DNA of 19,791 nucleotides from Candidatus Bipolaricaulota bacterium (GCA_003979035.1 RXOA01000102.1:1-19791); one strand, 5' to 3'; shown: positions 8,073 to 16,117, counted from the first letter of the stretch. Translations and numbers: made by a program. The notes: generated by a model not told the origin, from the sequence alone.

Positions 8073-8871
8073 CGGCGGTCCTCCTTCCTTCCTTTACGTC
8101 ATGAACACGGATGATGTCCGCGCCACGTGCAATCGCCACGGCATTCGCAGCGATCGTTCCTTCAAGACGGTCTTCCACGGGCAGATCAAGAAGTCTCCCG
8201 AGAAACGACTTCCGCGACACACCGACAAGGATCGGCGCTCCCAGATCACGAAGCTCGCGCAGCCTGTTGATAAGATCCAGATTGTGCTCGAGCTTCTTCC
8301 CGAATCCGATTCCCGGGTCCACAATCAGCTTCCGCCGCGAGACACCCGCCGCCATGGCTTCGTGACAGCGCTTCGCAAGAAACGCGTGCACGTCATCCAC
8401 CACATCCTCATACGCAGGAGACACCTGCATGGTCCGCGGCATTCCCTGCATGTGCATCAGGATGACGTACGCACCGCCTTCAGCACAGACATCCGCCATC
8501 CGCGGGTCGGCGCGCATCGCACTCACGTCGTTGACCATCACGGCACCGGCCTGCAGTGCTTCCTGCGCAACGCGCGCATGCATGGTGTCGATCGAGATCA
8601 GACACGGTATCGATCGATCGATGCGCTCAACCACGGGCAGGATTCGCTCCAGCTCTTCTTCGGGGTCAATCGGCTTCGCTCCCGGCCTTGTCGACTCGCC
8701 GCCGATATCCAGAATGTCGGCGCCTTCGTCAACCATCTGCTCGGCACGCCGAAGCGCCTTCTCCGGGGTCAGCCAACAGCCTCCATCGAAGAACGAATCG
8801 GGCGTGACGTTCAGGATCCCCATGACGAGCACCCGGTCGCGCGATTCCATCCATCGATCCAGGTTCACCAT
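8050..8871 (-). CDS. folP: Dihydropteroate synthase
   Basis: FolP condenses p-aminobenzoate with dihydropterin pyrophosphate in folate synthesis and is the sulfonamide target. With the ATG at 8871 it has 273 residues, and all family motifs are in order: NVTPDSF 21-27, GGESTRPG 57-64, IDT 94-96, ND 114-115, HMQGMP 140-145, DPGIGFGK 185-192, SRKSFLG 219-225 and RVHDV 255-259. The start is uncertain. ATG codons at 8889, 8871 and 8850 are in frame and none has a good Shine-Dalgarno site. I chose 8871 because an extended -10 element sits just before it, which fits a leaderless or near-leaderless message; the ATG at 8850 would give 266 residues. It heads the minus-strand cluster, and its stop lies inside the DUF177 gene. 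Confidence 0.95.
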   Translation of the reverse strand: MVNLDRWMESRDRVLVMGILNVTPDSFFDGGCWLTPEKALRRAEQMVDEGADILDIGGESTRPGAKPIDPEEELERILPVVERIDRSIPCLISIDTMHARVAQEALQAGAVMVNDVSAMRADPRMADVCAEGGAYVILMHMQGMPRTMQVSPAYEDVVDDVHAFLAKRCHEAMAAGVSRRKLIVDPGIGFGKKLEHNLDLINRLRELRDLGAPILVGVSRKSFLGRLLDLPVEDRLEGTIAANAVAIARGADIIRVHDVKEGRRTADVAWWFR

Positions 8872-8879
8872 GTCGAGGC

Positions 8880-8888
8880 AGTATACCA
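8880..8888 (-). promoter_or_regulatory. Candidate extended -10 promoter element for folP
   Basis: TGGTATACT on the minus strand reads as an extended -10 (TGn followed by TATACT at 8885-8880). The sequence 17 bases upstream (CCGGTT, 8908-8903) is a poor -35, as is common for extended -10 promoters. Transcription would start near 8873, only about two bases before the chosen ATG. The call rests on consensus similarity only. Confidence 0.45.
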
Positions 8889-8911
8889 TAGACCTACAAG
8901 GCAACCGGAGT

Positions 8912-8940
8912 TTGACCCCATCTGTCTTGCCACGTACAAT
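8912..8940 (+). promoter_or_regulatory. Sigma70-type promoter for rplI
   Basis: TTGACC (8912-8917), a 17-base spacer and TACAAT (8935-8940): five of six matches in each box and ideal spacing. Transcription would begin near 8947, about 22 bases before the rplI ATG. The -35 box lies back to back with the folP promoter region. Confidence 0.75.
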
Positions 8941-8968
8941 TCGTCGTCTTAAGTGAGAAGAAGAGGTG

Positions 8969-9439
8969 ATGATCATCGCCAAGGTACTCCTTACGGAAGT
9001 TGTCGAGTCACTTGGGTATGTCGGACAGGTTGTCGAGGTTGCAGATGGCTATGCAAGGAACTACTTGTTCCCGAAGCGTTTGGCCGTCAACCCGACCGAG
9101 CACAACATCGAACGCTACGCCCGGCAGCGAGCCGAGCATGAAGCAGTGCTTCAAGAGCGCGAAGAGCAAGCCATCGTATTGCGTGATCTGTTGGCAGATC
9201 GCACGTTCGTATTTACGCGGAAGGCACACGATGACAACAAGCTGTACGGCTCTGTGCGCGCAGAAGATATCGCGGCCAAGATTGTGGAAGAGACAGGTCG
9301 CACTGTGGAGGTTTCAAGGATCCGCTCCGAGCAGCCGATCGAGACACTCGGTCCCCATGCGGTGACGATCAGTCTCTACAAGGATATCACCGTCGAGGTG
9401 CGCGTTCGTGTGGATGAGGAGGGAGTCAAGGAGGAGTAG
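8969..9439 (+). CDS. rplI: 50S ribosomal protein L9
   Basis: L9 binds 23S rRNA near the L1 stalk and helps hold the reading frame. The N-terminal signature VVEVADGYARNYLFPKRLAV (residues 21-40) is diagnostic. It is followed by the long connecting helix (about 41-75, rich in Arg, Glu and Gln) and the C-terminal domain with KLYGSVRAEDIA. From the ATG at 8969 it has 156 residues, slightly longer than the usual 148; a GTG directly upstream (8966) would add one. The purine-rich AGAAGAAGAGG just before the start serves as ribosome binding site. It is not with rpsF, ssb or rpsR, its common partners, but is led by its own promoter and followed after six bases by an exported-protein gene. Confidence 0.96.
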   Translation: MIIAKVLLTEVVESLGYVGQVVEVADGYARNYLFPKRLAVNPTEHNIERYARQRAEHEAVLQEREEQAIVLRDLLADRTFVFTRKAHDDNKLYGSVRAEDIAAKIVEETGRTVEVSRIRSEQPIETLGPHAVTISLYKDITVEVRVRVDEEGVKEE

Positions 9440-9445
9440 TCCGAG

Positions 9446-11113
9446 ATGCTGCGCAGGCAGATGATACTCTGGGGGGTGATGGCATGCCTGCTGATCGGAG
9501 TGTTCTCTGCCGTCTCCATGTACGGTCAGACTCTGACTGTCAATGACTCCATCGTGAATCTGAGTGACCCGCTTCTGAATACAGAGGCGGGGGTTTTCTT
9601 GCCGCTTTTCGAAGCATCGGCGGCGGTGGGAGCAACGGCGCTCGGCCGGCCCACGGAGAACTCCGCGTGTTTGCGCACGGCAACGGGACTGGTCGAGATC
9701 GCTGCCGAAGCACTGCTGATTCATGATGGCATCGTCTACATTCGGCCACGAGCACTCTCTGACGCGGTCGGCGGGAAGATCCACGTCGTTGCTGGATCTG
9801 TGTTCATCGAAGTCGCGGCTCCCGAGCTTCGCTTGATCCAGCAGGGCGATGACTGCGACGAGCTTCTGCTTCGATTCTCGTCGTACGCGCCAATGGCCGT
9901 TGACTGGTCGGACGATGTGACGCTCCGGCTGCGGATCCCCTTGTGTACGATATCGAGCGCTTTCGAAGCGCGCACGCTTGCGGCAAATCACGTCGTCTCA
10001 GTTCGCGCCGTACCGACCTCATCGTCGAGCATCGATGTGCTGATACGTCTGACTCAATCCCTGCTCGTTGCCGTCGAGTCACAAGAAGCTTCGGGCCTAT
10101 TCTCCGTCCGGCTCCAATTCGGAGAACGGCAGATTCAACAAGCAAGCCTCCCGCTCGGCGAAAGCGCAAGTCTCTATGTGTGGCACATTCCATGTGGCGC
10201 GGGAACGGCTATGGTCGCGGGAGTCTGGATTCGCGAATGGCGCAATGCCTACCAGCTTGTTCTTGACGACGCCCCATCCATGCCCGTTCCATCCGATGAG
10301 GCAGCAACTGGGCTCGATTGGATCGTTTCCGCTTCCGCCACGCCTATTGACACGACAAACCAGATGCCCGCAGGGTTTGCATTGATCAACGGCTCGATCA
10401 TCCCTTCGGCGTGCGGGACAAGTGGTTCCCTCTGCATCGACTTGTTCGGACGGTTGGAATTCGCGGAACTTCCCCCCGTGACGATCCTTTCGTCCGGGGA
10501 CTTCTCCCTGGCGGCAACAGCGACAAACCGCGCGGCAGGAAAGGACGAACTGGTCATCCTGCAGGCCGGCTACACCGGAGCTCTCTCGGAGTCGCCAGAG
10601 CCTCTCCGCGTCGTAACCATTCGCAACGGGTATGTCACCTCCGCCGTCGATTCGCGCTATCCGCATCACGACCCATCTCTCGTGACTGCGGTCGCCTCAG
10701 GCACAGCGAGAGACCTTCTCTCACCCCTTCACGTCGGTGCTTCCGTCCGTGTGGAAACCTCGGTGCCCGCAGCCAGAACGTTTCAGAGTGTCGCCGGAGG
10801 CGGTACCTTGCTGTTCCACGAAGGCATTCCGATTCTCGACAGCACCGATGTTCAGGATGACAGCTGGGCGTGGGCTACCGTGATCGCCGACGACTGGACC
10901 GGGGGACTGGGCATCTTGTCCGTCCATGCGCCAAGCGATTCACGGTCGGTCGTAGGGCTGATCTCAACGCTGTCTCAATTGCCATTCCAGTTGTGCAACG
11001 CAGTTCTGTTCGCGAACGGATCACTCATCGTCCGCAGCGACGAACAGAACATCCCCCTTGTTGAACCGACGCCGGGCGAGATACGCCTCACCGTGATCCC
11101 AAGGACTCCATGA
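9446..11113 (+). CDS. Exported protein with a degenerate phosphodiester-glycosidase-like domain
   Basis: A 555-residue protein with an N-terminal signal peptide or anchor (residues 9-27). Residues about 30-125 resemble the copper-amine-oxidase-N stalk-type domain (LTVNDSIVNLSDPLL, GIVYIRPRALSDAVGG), and 126-225 may be an AMIN-like beta domain. Residues about 300-550 resemble a phosphodiester glycosidase (NAGPA/DUF2233) fold: FALINGSIIPSACGTSG, TIRNGYVTSAV and AGGGTLLFHEGIPI all align by eye to conserved family segments. The usual DGGGS element near the C-terminus is replaced by ANGS in AVLFANGSLIV, and no PRTA-type segment is seen, so the domain is probably not an active glycosidase. GGAGGAG at the end of rplI lies upstream of the ATG at 9446. 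Its end overlaps murJ as ATGA, which suggests an envelope role linked to MurJ; that role is inference. Confidence 0.75.
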   Translation: MLRRQMILWGVMACLLIGVFSAVSMYGQTLTVNDSIVNLSDPLLNTEAGVFLPLFEASAAVGATALGRPTENSACLRTATGLVEIAAEALLIHDGIVYIRPRALSDAVGGKIHVVAGSVFIEVAAPELRLIQQGDDCDELLLRFSSYAPMAVDWSDDVTLRLRIPLCTISSAFEARTLAANHVVSVRAVPTSSSSIDVLIRLTQSLLVAVESQEASGLFSVRLQFGERQIQQASLPLGESASLYVWHIPCGAGTAMVAGVWIREWRNAYQLVLDDAPSMPVPSDEAATGLDWIVSASATPIDTTNQMPAGFALINGSIIPSACGTSGSLCIDLFGRLEFAELPPVTILSSGDFSLAATATNRAAGKDELVILQAGYTGALSESPEPLRVVTIRNGYVTSAVDSRYPHHDPSLVTAVASGTARDLLSPLHVGASVRVETSVPAARTFQSVAGGGTLLFHEGIPILDSTDVQDDSWAWATVIADDWTGGLGILSVHAPSDSRSVVGLISTLSQLPFQLCNAVLFANGSLIVRSDEQNIPLVEPTPGEIRLTVIPRTP

Positions 11114-12624
11114 GGCGTCTCACCAGAGATGTGCTGCTCATGGCGGCGGCAACAGCCGTCTCACGGATCTTCGGGCTTTTCCGAGACGCGACGATCGCGA
11201 GCCAGTTCGGAGCAACGGCTGCCTATGATGCATTCATCGTCGCCTTCTTTGTCCCCCACATGTTGCGCCAGCTGTTGGCGGAAGGGGCGTTGTCCGCATC
11301 GCTCGTCCCTCTCTATACGGAAGCCCGGCTGCAGCGACAAGACGAGAATGGCTTCATTTCATCGGTTCTCTCGTGGTTGCTTGTCTTGTTTCCCGTTCTT
11401 GTCCTCACCGGCGTGTTCCTCGCCCCCTACTACGTCCCCTTCCTCGCAAGCGGCTTTGATCCTCAGACTCTGGGGATCGCCATTCGCATGACGCAAATGC
11501 TCTTCCCATTCATAGCTTTTGTCGGAATTGCCTCGGTGTTCTCGGCATTGCTGCATGCGCATCAGCGATTCGCCGTAGCCTCGCTCGCGCCGATCATGTT
11601 CAACGTCGGAATGATTCTCGGAGCGGTCTTCCTATGGCGATGGTTCCCGGGTCAGCCGGTGTACGGTCTTGCTTTGGGTGGACTGTTGGGGGCCATCGGG
11701 CAGCTTCTCGTGGAGCTGCCCGCCGCTCGCCTTACCGGGTACAAGTTCCGGCCAAGTTTCTGGCCGCTTCATCCCCAGATCCATCGATTGATGCGGCTTA
11801 TGGTGCCGGCGGCGGCGGCTCTGCTCGTCGCCCAGCTGAACATGCTCGTTGACAACAAACTTGCCTCCCATTTGGCCGCAGGAAGCATCTCGTCTCTTCA
11901 GTACGCAATGCGGCTGTTCCAGTTGCCTCTCGGTGTGGTCGCAGTCAGCGTAGCAAGCGCTTTGTTTCCTAGGCTTTCGGCCGCTCGAACGCTCGAGGAT
12001 GACTCCCGGTTCAGATCGCTTTTCCGCAACGGTTTCAGCACGAGTCTCGCACTGCTTCTCCCCGCCACAACCGGTTTGGTCCTCCTCGCTCCGCCGATCA
12101 TCGGCCTCCTGTTCGAGCATGGGGCGTTCCTTGCATCGGATACGGCTCAAACAGCATCCGTGCTCCGTCTTTATGCCGTGGGAATCCTTCCCTACGGATG
12201 GGTGTATCTGTTGACGCGAACCTGCTACGCGAAGCAGCAATCGGCTCTTCCGTTGATTGCCTCCACCGCTGCCGTCGCCGTCAACATCGCGCTCGACCTT
12301 CTGCTTGTCGGTTCCTTCGGCGTACAAGGATTGGCTTTGGCAACCGCGCTTGCCGGTTGGACGCAGGCGGCGGTGCTCGCGTTTTTCCTCCGCACATCGT
12401 TTCGTCCGCTTCGCCGGTTTGCCGAGGACTCCATGCGAATCGGGGCCGCAACGGCGGTGATGATCGGAGCGCTCTACGCGTTCCAGGCGATCCGGATGCC
12501 GCTGAGCGAAGACATCAAAGTCCTGTTCAGCATCCTCCTGGGGGCTGCCGCCTACGCCCTCGCGGCGTTTCTGCTTGGCTTGTTCAGGTCTCTGAAGATC
12601 CCGGAAGCAGATCGCTCGGCATAG
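11110..12624 (+). CDS. murJ: Lipid II flippase MurJ (MviN)
   Basis: MurJ is a MOP-superfamily membrane protein that flips lipid II across the cytoplasmic membrane for peptidoglycan synthesis. The 504-residue protein is hydrophobic throughout, consistent with about 14 membrane helices. Residues that matter in the E. coli protein are conserved: Arg19 and Arg25 in SRIFGLFRDA, Asp40 in AYDAF, Arg53 in MLRQLLAEGALS, and Arg268 in YAMRLFQLPLGV. The C-terminal part retains GVQGLALAT and ends with two hydrophobic stretches. Its ATG overlaps the stop of the preceding exported-protein gene as ATGA. The 40-base spacer after it (12625-12664), which converges on the SufT-like gene, has no clear terminator. 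Confidence 0.96.
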   Translation: MRRLTRDVLLMAAATAVSRIFGLFRDATIASQFGATAAYDAFIVAFFVPHMLRQLLAEGALSASLVPLYTEARLQRQDENGFISSVLSWLLVLFPVLVLTGVFLAPYYVPFLASGFDPQTLGIAIRMTQMLFPFIAFVGIASVFSALLHAHQRFAVASLAPIMFNVGMILGAVFLWRWFPGQPVYGLALGGLLGAIGQLLVELPAARLTGYKFRPSFWPLHPQIHRLMRLMVPAAAALLVAQLNMLVDNKLASHLAAGSISSLQYAMRLFQLPLGVVAVSVASALFPRLSAARTLEDDSRFRSLFRNGFSTSLALLLPATTGLVLLAPPIIGLLFEHGAFLASDTAQTASVLRLYAVGILPYGWVYLLTRTCYAKQQSALPLIASTAAVAVNIALDLLLVGSFGVQGLALATALAGWTQAAVLAFFLRTSFRPLRRFAEDSMRIGAATAVMIGALYAFQAIRMPLSEDIKVLFSILLGAAAYALAAFLLGLFRSLKIPEADRSA

Positions 12625-12664
12625 CACGTTTCCCGCCGCCCAACCCTGTCATGGCGGAGGGGTG

Positions 12665-12964
12665 CTACCCGAACTGACGACGCGCTTCGTCCGACATCCG
12701 ATCGGGAGTCCACGGAGGGTCCCAGACAACGACGACCTCCACGCGATCCTCACGCCCCGCTATCGTGCGTACGGCCTGTTCCGCTTCCGCTGCGATCATT
12801 CCGGCCAGCGGACAGCGAGGCGTGGTCAGCGTCATTTCAACCGTGATCTGTCCTTCTTCGCTCGTGATTTCGTAGATCAACCCAAGGTCCACGATATTGA
12901 TCCCCATTTCGGGATCCACAACCGTCTCAAGCGCTGAAACGACCTTCTCCCTGGGCACAACCAT
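12665..12964 (-). CDS. MIP18/SufT-like (DUF59) iron-sulfur cluster assembly protein
   Basis: A 99-residue single-domain MIP18 (DUF59/PaaD-like) protein. These proteins support Fe-S cluster insertion; SufT is the best-studied bacterial relative. Visible hallmarks are VDPEMGINIVDLGLIYEI (16-33), TLTTPRCPLAG with the conserved Cys51, and the C-terminal WDPPWTPDRMSDEAR. The start at 12964 is set by AGGAGG (12970-12975), five bases upstream; codons further upstream in the same frame are possible but less likely. It lies 46 bases after dxr and is probably the last gene of the ftsH cluster. IspG and IspH, the Fe-S enzymes of the MEP pathway, give one possible reason for the pairing with dxr, which is inference. 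Confidence 0.88.
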   Translation of the reverse strand: MVVPREKVVSALETVVDPEMGINIVDLGLIYEITSEEGQITVEMTLTTPRCPLAGMIAAEAEQAVRTIAGREDRVEVVVVWDPPWTPDRMSDEARRQFG

Positions 12965-12969
12965 TTCGG

Positions 12970-12975
12970 CCTCCT
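12970..12975 (-). promoter_or_regulatory. Ribosome binding site for the SufT-like gene
   Basis: AGGAGG on the minus strand, five bases before the ATG at 12964-12962. It decides for this start over in-frame upstream ATG and GTG codons. Confidence 0.75.
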
Positions 12976-13010
12976 CGCCCGCCGATCCCATCATGACTCG
13001 CGGCTGTCGA

Positions 13011-14213
13011 TCAAGCATCCGCTTGGGAGGCTGTCCAGTCAAGGATCAAAGATCGAGCCCATTGATCGACTTCAATCAGCGGGGCGACACAGGTTGTGAT
13101 TGGAGGGAACTTCTGCTCTCTGGGCAAGCAAAGCCACTTCTCAACGACAAACTCCAAGCCGCGGCTGATGTCCGGAAATCCGATCACCCGCGCGAGAAAC
13201 TGCTGCACAAGAACCTCATCCGCCGCGTTGACCGCAGCAAGCGCGGTCCCGCCAAGCTTCGCCGCCCTGAGCACCAAGGCGTAGGCTGGATACCTCGCCT
13301 CATCAACCGGTTGAAGCCGCAATTTGTCGAGGTTCTCCATCGAAAGCCGGCTCAGGCCTGAATCCACTCGATGCGGATGCGTGAGGGCATATTGAATCGG
13401 CAACCTCATGTCCGCGCTGGCCATCTCGGCGATCCACGATCCGTCTACATACTCCACCATCGCATGTATGGTGGACGACGGATGAAGCAACACGTCAATA
13501 CGATCGTAGGGCAGGTTGAAGAGATGATGCGCTTCGACCACCTCGAACCCCTTGTTCACCATCGTCGCAGAATCCATGGTGATTCGCCGGCCCATGTCCC
13601 AGTTCGGATGGGCAAGCGCACGTTCCGGAGTAACACCTACGAGCTCTTCAAGGGGAGTGTCCCGGAGCGACCCACCTGAAGCAGTCAGAACGATGCGTCT
13701 GACTTCATCGGCCGTGCCGGCGCGCATGCATTGCCACACCGCGTTGTGCTCGCTGTCAACCGGGAGTAGGCGATCCGTTTCGCTCCCAAGTTCGGCCCGA
13801 ACCCAGTCTCCTCCGATGACAAGGCTCTCTTTGTTGGCAAGGGCAACGCGGTGTCCGCTGCGCAGAGCCTGCAGGGTCGGAAGGAGTCCGATTGCCCCAA
13901 CCAATGCGTTGAGAACCATGTCGATGTCATCGCGCTCCACAATCTTGCGCAGGCCGCCCTCTCCGAACACAACCTCACAAGCAGTGACGGTGCTGCGGAT
14001 CAGATCCGCTGTCTGCTCATCAGCTACGGAGACCACACGTGGCCGGAAGACGGTGATCTGTTCCAGAAGACGCTTCGAGTTCCGCCCCGCAGCCAGTGCT
14101 ACGACTTCGATGTCATAGCCCGCATCGCGAAGTCGCAGAACAACGTCGAGCGTCTGCGTGCCGATCGAGCCAGTGGAGCCAAGAACCGCAAGCCGCGTTC
14201 CTTCGCGATCCAT
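13011..14213 (-). CDS. dxr: 1-deoxy-D-xylulose-5-phosphate reductoisomerase
   Basis: Dxr (IspC) makes 2-C-methylerythritol-4-phosphate with NADPH, the committed step of the MEP isoprenoid pathway, and is the fosmidomycin target. The 400-residue protein has the NADPH-binding GSTGSIGTQTLDVV near the N-terminus, ALANKESLVIGG (124-135), the metal ligands Asp153 and Glu155 in PVDSEHNAVWQ, the closing loop HPNWDMGRRITMDSATM, and VNKGFEVVEA with Glu224. The substrate loop reads SGGSLRDTP rather than the more common SGGPFR. The ATG at 14213 shares one base with the ftsH stop (TGATG), a strong coupling signal; a GTG directly before it would add one residue. It lies between ftsH and the SufT-like gene. 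Confidence 0.97.
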   Translation of the reverse strand: MDREGTRLAVLGSTGSIGTQTLDVVLRLRDAGYDIEVVALAAGRNSKRLLEQITVFRPRVVSVADEQTADLIRSTVTACEVVFGEGGLRKIVERDDIDMVLNALVGAIGLLPTLQALRSGHRVALANKESLVIGGDWVRAELGSETDRLLPVDSEHNAVWQCMRAGTADEVRRIVLTASGGSLRDTPLEELVGVTPERALAHPNWDMGRRITMDSATMVNKGFEVVEAHHLFNLPYDRIDVLLHPSSTIHAMVEYVDGSWIAEMASADMRLPIQYALTHPHRVDSGLSRLSMENLDKLRLQPVDEARYPAYALVLRAAKLGGTALAAVNAADEVLVQQFLARVIGFPDISRGLEFVVEKWLCLPREQKFPPITTCVAPLIEVDQWARSLILDWTASQADA

Positions 14214-16063
14214 CACACGGCCGGTTCGGGAAGGATCTCGGTGTATAGCGCCTCGATCTCGCTCCCCGTGAGGACTTCCCTCTCCAGAAGCTCTTCCGCG
14301 ATTCGATCAAGAACGTTCCGGTGCTTCTGCAGAAGCTCCTTGGCTCGATTGTACGATCCGACGAGCAGCGCCCGGATCTCGCTGTCTACAAGGGCCGCCA
14401 GTTCTTCGGAATGCTCATCGCTGCGGACGATTTCTTCGCCAAGGAACACGTCCATCCGTTCGCGGGCAAGGCTGATCGGACCAAGTTTCTCACTCATGCC
14501 GTACTCAACGACCATCCGCTTTGCCCATTGCGTCGCATTGCGGATGTCCTCATACGCCCCCGTCGAGAGTTCGCCGAAAACGACCTCTTCCGCAGCTCTT
14601 CCGCCCAACGTGGTCACAAGAACGTTTTCGTACTCGCTCTTGGTGCGGATGTACTTCTCGAATCGCTCCGCCCACTGCGTCGCTCCAAGCGACCCATGAG
14701 TTCGCGGGATAATCGAGATCTTGTGGACAGGCATTTCCTTTTCCAGAAGTCTCATCAGCAGAGCATGCCCACATTCATGGTACGCGACGCGCTTGCGCTC
14801 ATCCTCACCGAGAACCATCTTCTTGCGTTTCAGTCCAAGCTCGATGCGATCCGCCGCTTCTTCGAAATCTTCGGTCTCGACCTGCTCCTTGTTGCGCCGT
14901 GCGGCAAGAAGTGCGGCTTCGTTGCAGAGATTGCGGAGATCGGCCCCAACGAACCCCCTCGTGCGCTGTGCAAGCAAGTCGAGATCCAAGTCCTCGGCTA
15001 CTTTCTTGTTTCGAATATGGACCTCAAGGATCTCGCGCCGCTCCTTGACTGCCGGCGCGGGAATGGCGATACGGCGGTCAAATCTCCCTGGGCGCAACAA
15101 CGCCGGATCGAGGACGTCCGGTCGATTGGTCGCCGCGAGGACAATGACACCTTTGTTGGTCTCGAAGCCATCCATCTCGGAGAGCAGCTGGTTCAGGGTC
15201 TGCTCGCGCTCATCATGCCCCCCGCCGAGCCCGGCGCCGCGCTTGCGCCCCACAGCATCGATCTCATCAATGAAGATGATGCATGGAGAACTTGCCTTTG
15301 CCTTCTGGAACATGTCTCGAACGCGCGATGCCCCAACCCCAACAAACATCTCGACAAAATCCGATCCGCTGATCGAGAAGAAAGGCACGTGCGCCTCTCC
15401 GGAAATGGCCTTGGCGAGGAGCGTCTTTCCCGTTCCAGGAGATCCCACAAGCAGGATTCCCTTCGGGATCTCGGCTCCCAATCGCGAGAACCGCTTGGGA
15501 TCCTTGAGGTACTCGACGACTTCCTCGACTTCTTCTTTCACCTCATCGATTCCGGCCACTTCGTTGAATGTAACCTGCGCGGAATCCGTGCGTACAAGCC
15601 GCGCCTTGGACTGCCCGAACGTCATCGCACCAGTCCCTTGCGTCCTCCGCATGAAGTACACAAGAAGTGCGACAACCAACAGAATCGGCACCAGCATCAT
15701 CAGCGCCGATGGCAACCAGCTTTCTTGTGCGGGGGCTTCGAAACGCACCGAAACCGGAACGCCGTTGGCGCTTGTACTTTGCTCCAGCCAAGGAACATAC
15801 GCAGACTCATCCGGCGGAAGCTGCACCTGGGCCCGAGTTCCATCGATAAACGTGAGCACGCCCAAGCCGTCACCGATCACGATCTCGCTGACCTGGCCGT
15901 CTTCCACCAAGGCGCGGAATTGCGTGTAGTCGATTTCGTCGAGCGCATTGGAGGCACCGAACCAGGACTGAAGTGCGATCAATGCAATGATGACAATGAA
16001 CGCGATCAGTGCGATGTTCCGCAGATTCCTGTTTCGTAAGTCCCTTTGTTTGTCTGACTGCAT
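14213..16063 (-). CDS. ftsH: ATP-dependent zinc metalloprotease FtsH
   Basis: A hexameric AAA+ protease of the cytoplasmic membrane that degrades damaged membrane proteins and regulatory targets. Its 616 residues contain TM1 (about 16-34), a short extracytoplasmic domain, TM2 (about 116-138), Walker A GSPGTGKT at 207-214 (Ser in place of the usual Pro), pore loop FVG at 240-242, Walker B IIFIDEID at 262-269, and the second region of homology NRPDVLDPALLRPGRFDRR. The zinc site is HECGH at 429-433 (usual form HEAGH), with Asp506 in AYEDIRNAT as probable third ligand. The C-terminus ends soon after the protease helices, with no long tail. The ATG at 16063 has only a weak GGTGA before it. dxr is coupled at its stop. 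A promoter and two inverted repeats lie upstream. Confidence 0.97.
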   Translation of the reverse strand: MQSDKQRDLRNRNLRNIALIAFIVIIALIALQSWFGASNALDEIDYTQFRALVEDGQVSEIVIGDGLGVLTFIDGTRAQVQLPPDESAYVPWLEQSTSANGVPVSVRFEAPAQESWLPSALMMLVPILLVVALLVYFMRRTQGTGAMTFGQSKARLVRTDSAQVTFNEVAGIDEVKEEVEEVVEYLKDPKRFSRLGAEIPKGILLVGSPGTGKTLLAKAISGEAHVPFFSISGSDFVEMFVGVGASRVRDMFQKAKASSPCIIFIDEIDAVGRKRGAGLGGGHDEREQTLNQLLSEMDGFETNKGVIVLAATNRPDVLDPALLRPGRFDRRIAIPAPAVKERREILEVHIRNKKVAEDLDLDLLAQRTRGFVGADLRNLCNEAALLAARRNKEQVETEDFEEAADRIELGLKRKKMVLGEDERKRVAYHECGHALLMRLLEKEMPVHKISIIPRTHGSLGATQWAERFEKYIRTKSEYENVLVTTLGGRAAEEVVFGELSTGAYEDIRNATQWAKRMVVEYGMSEKLGPISLARERMDVFLGEEIVRSDEHSEELAALVDSEIRALLVGSYNRAKELLQKHRNVLDRIAEELLEREVLTGSEIEALYTEILPEPAV

Positions 16064-16089
16064 GCTTTCACCATTCCATCATCGTGCCC

Positions 16090-16109
16090 GCAATCGCGAT
16101 CGCGAATGC
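16090..16109. promoter_or_regulatory. Palindrome in the ftsH leader, possible operator
   Basis: TCGCGATCGCGA at 16094-16105 is a perfect 12-bp palindrome; GCA and TGC on the flanks extend it to 20 bp with one A/A mismatch pair. It begins just downstream of the predicted ftsH transcription start (about 16111), where a repressor site would commonly sit. No known operator consensus is recognised; it does not match the CIRCE element. In RNA it could also fold as a short hairpin. Confidence 0.45.
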
Positions 16110-16117
16110 ATTTTCTG

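Noticed and set aside
11632..12627. A 331-codon open frame on the minus strand opposite murJ.
   Set aside because: Highly charged shadow of a membrane protein gene; murJ is certain on the plus strand.
12625..12664. Possible bidirectional terminator between murJ and the SufT-like gene (CCGCC paired with GGCGG).
   Set aside because: The loop is long, the stem is only five pairs, and there is no T-run.
14321..16039. A 572-codon open frame on the plus strand opposite ftsH.
   Set aside because: It mirrors the FtsH coding sequence, shows low-complexity composition rich in Arg and His, and has no domain; the minus-strand FtsH is certain.
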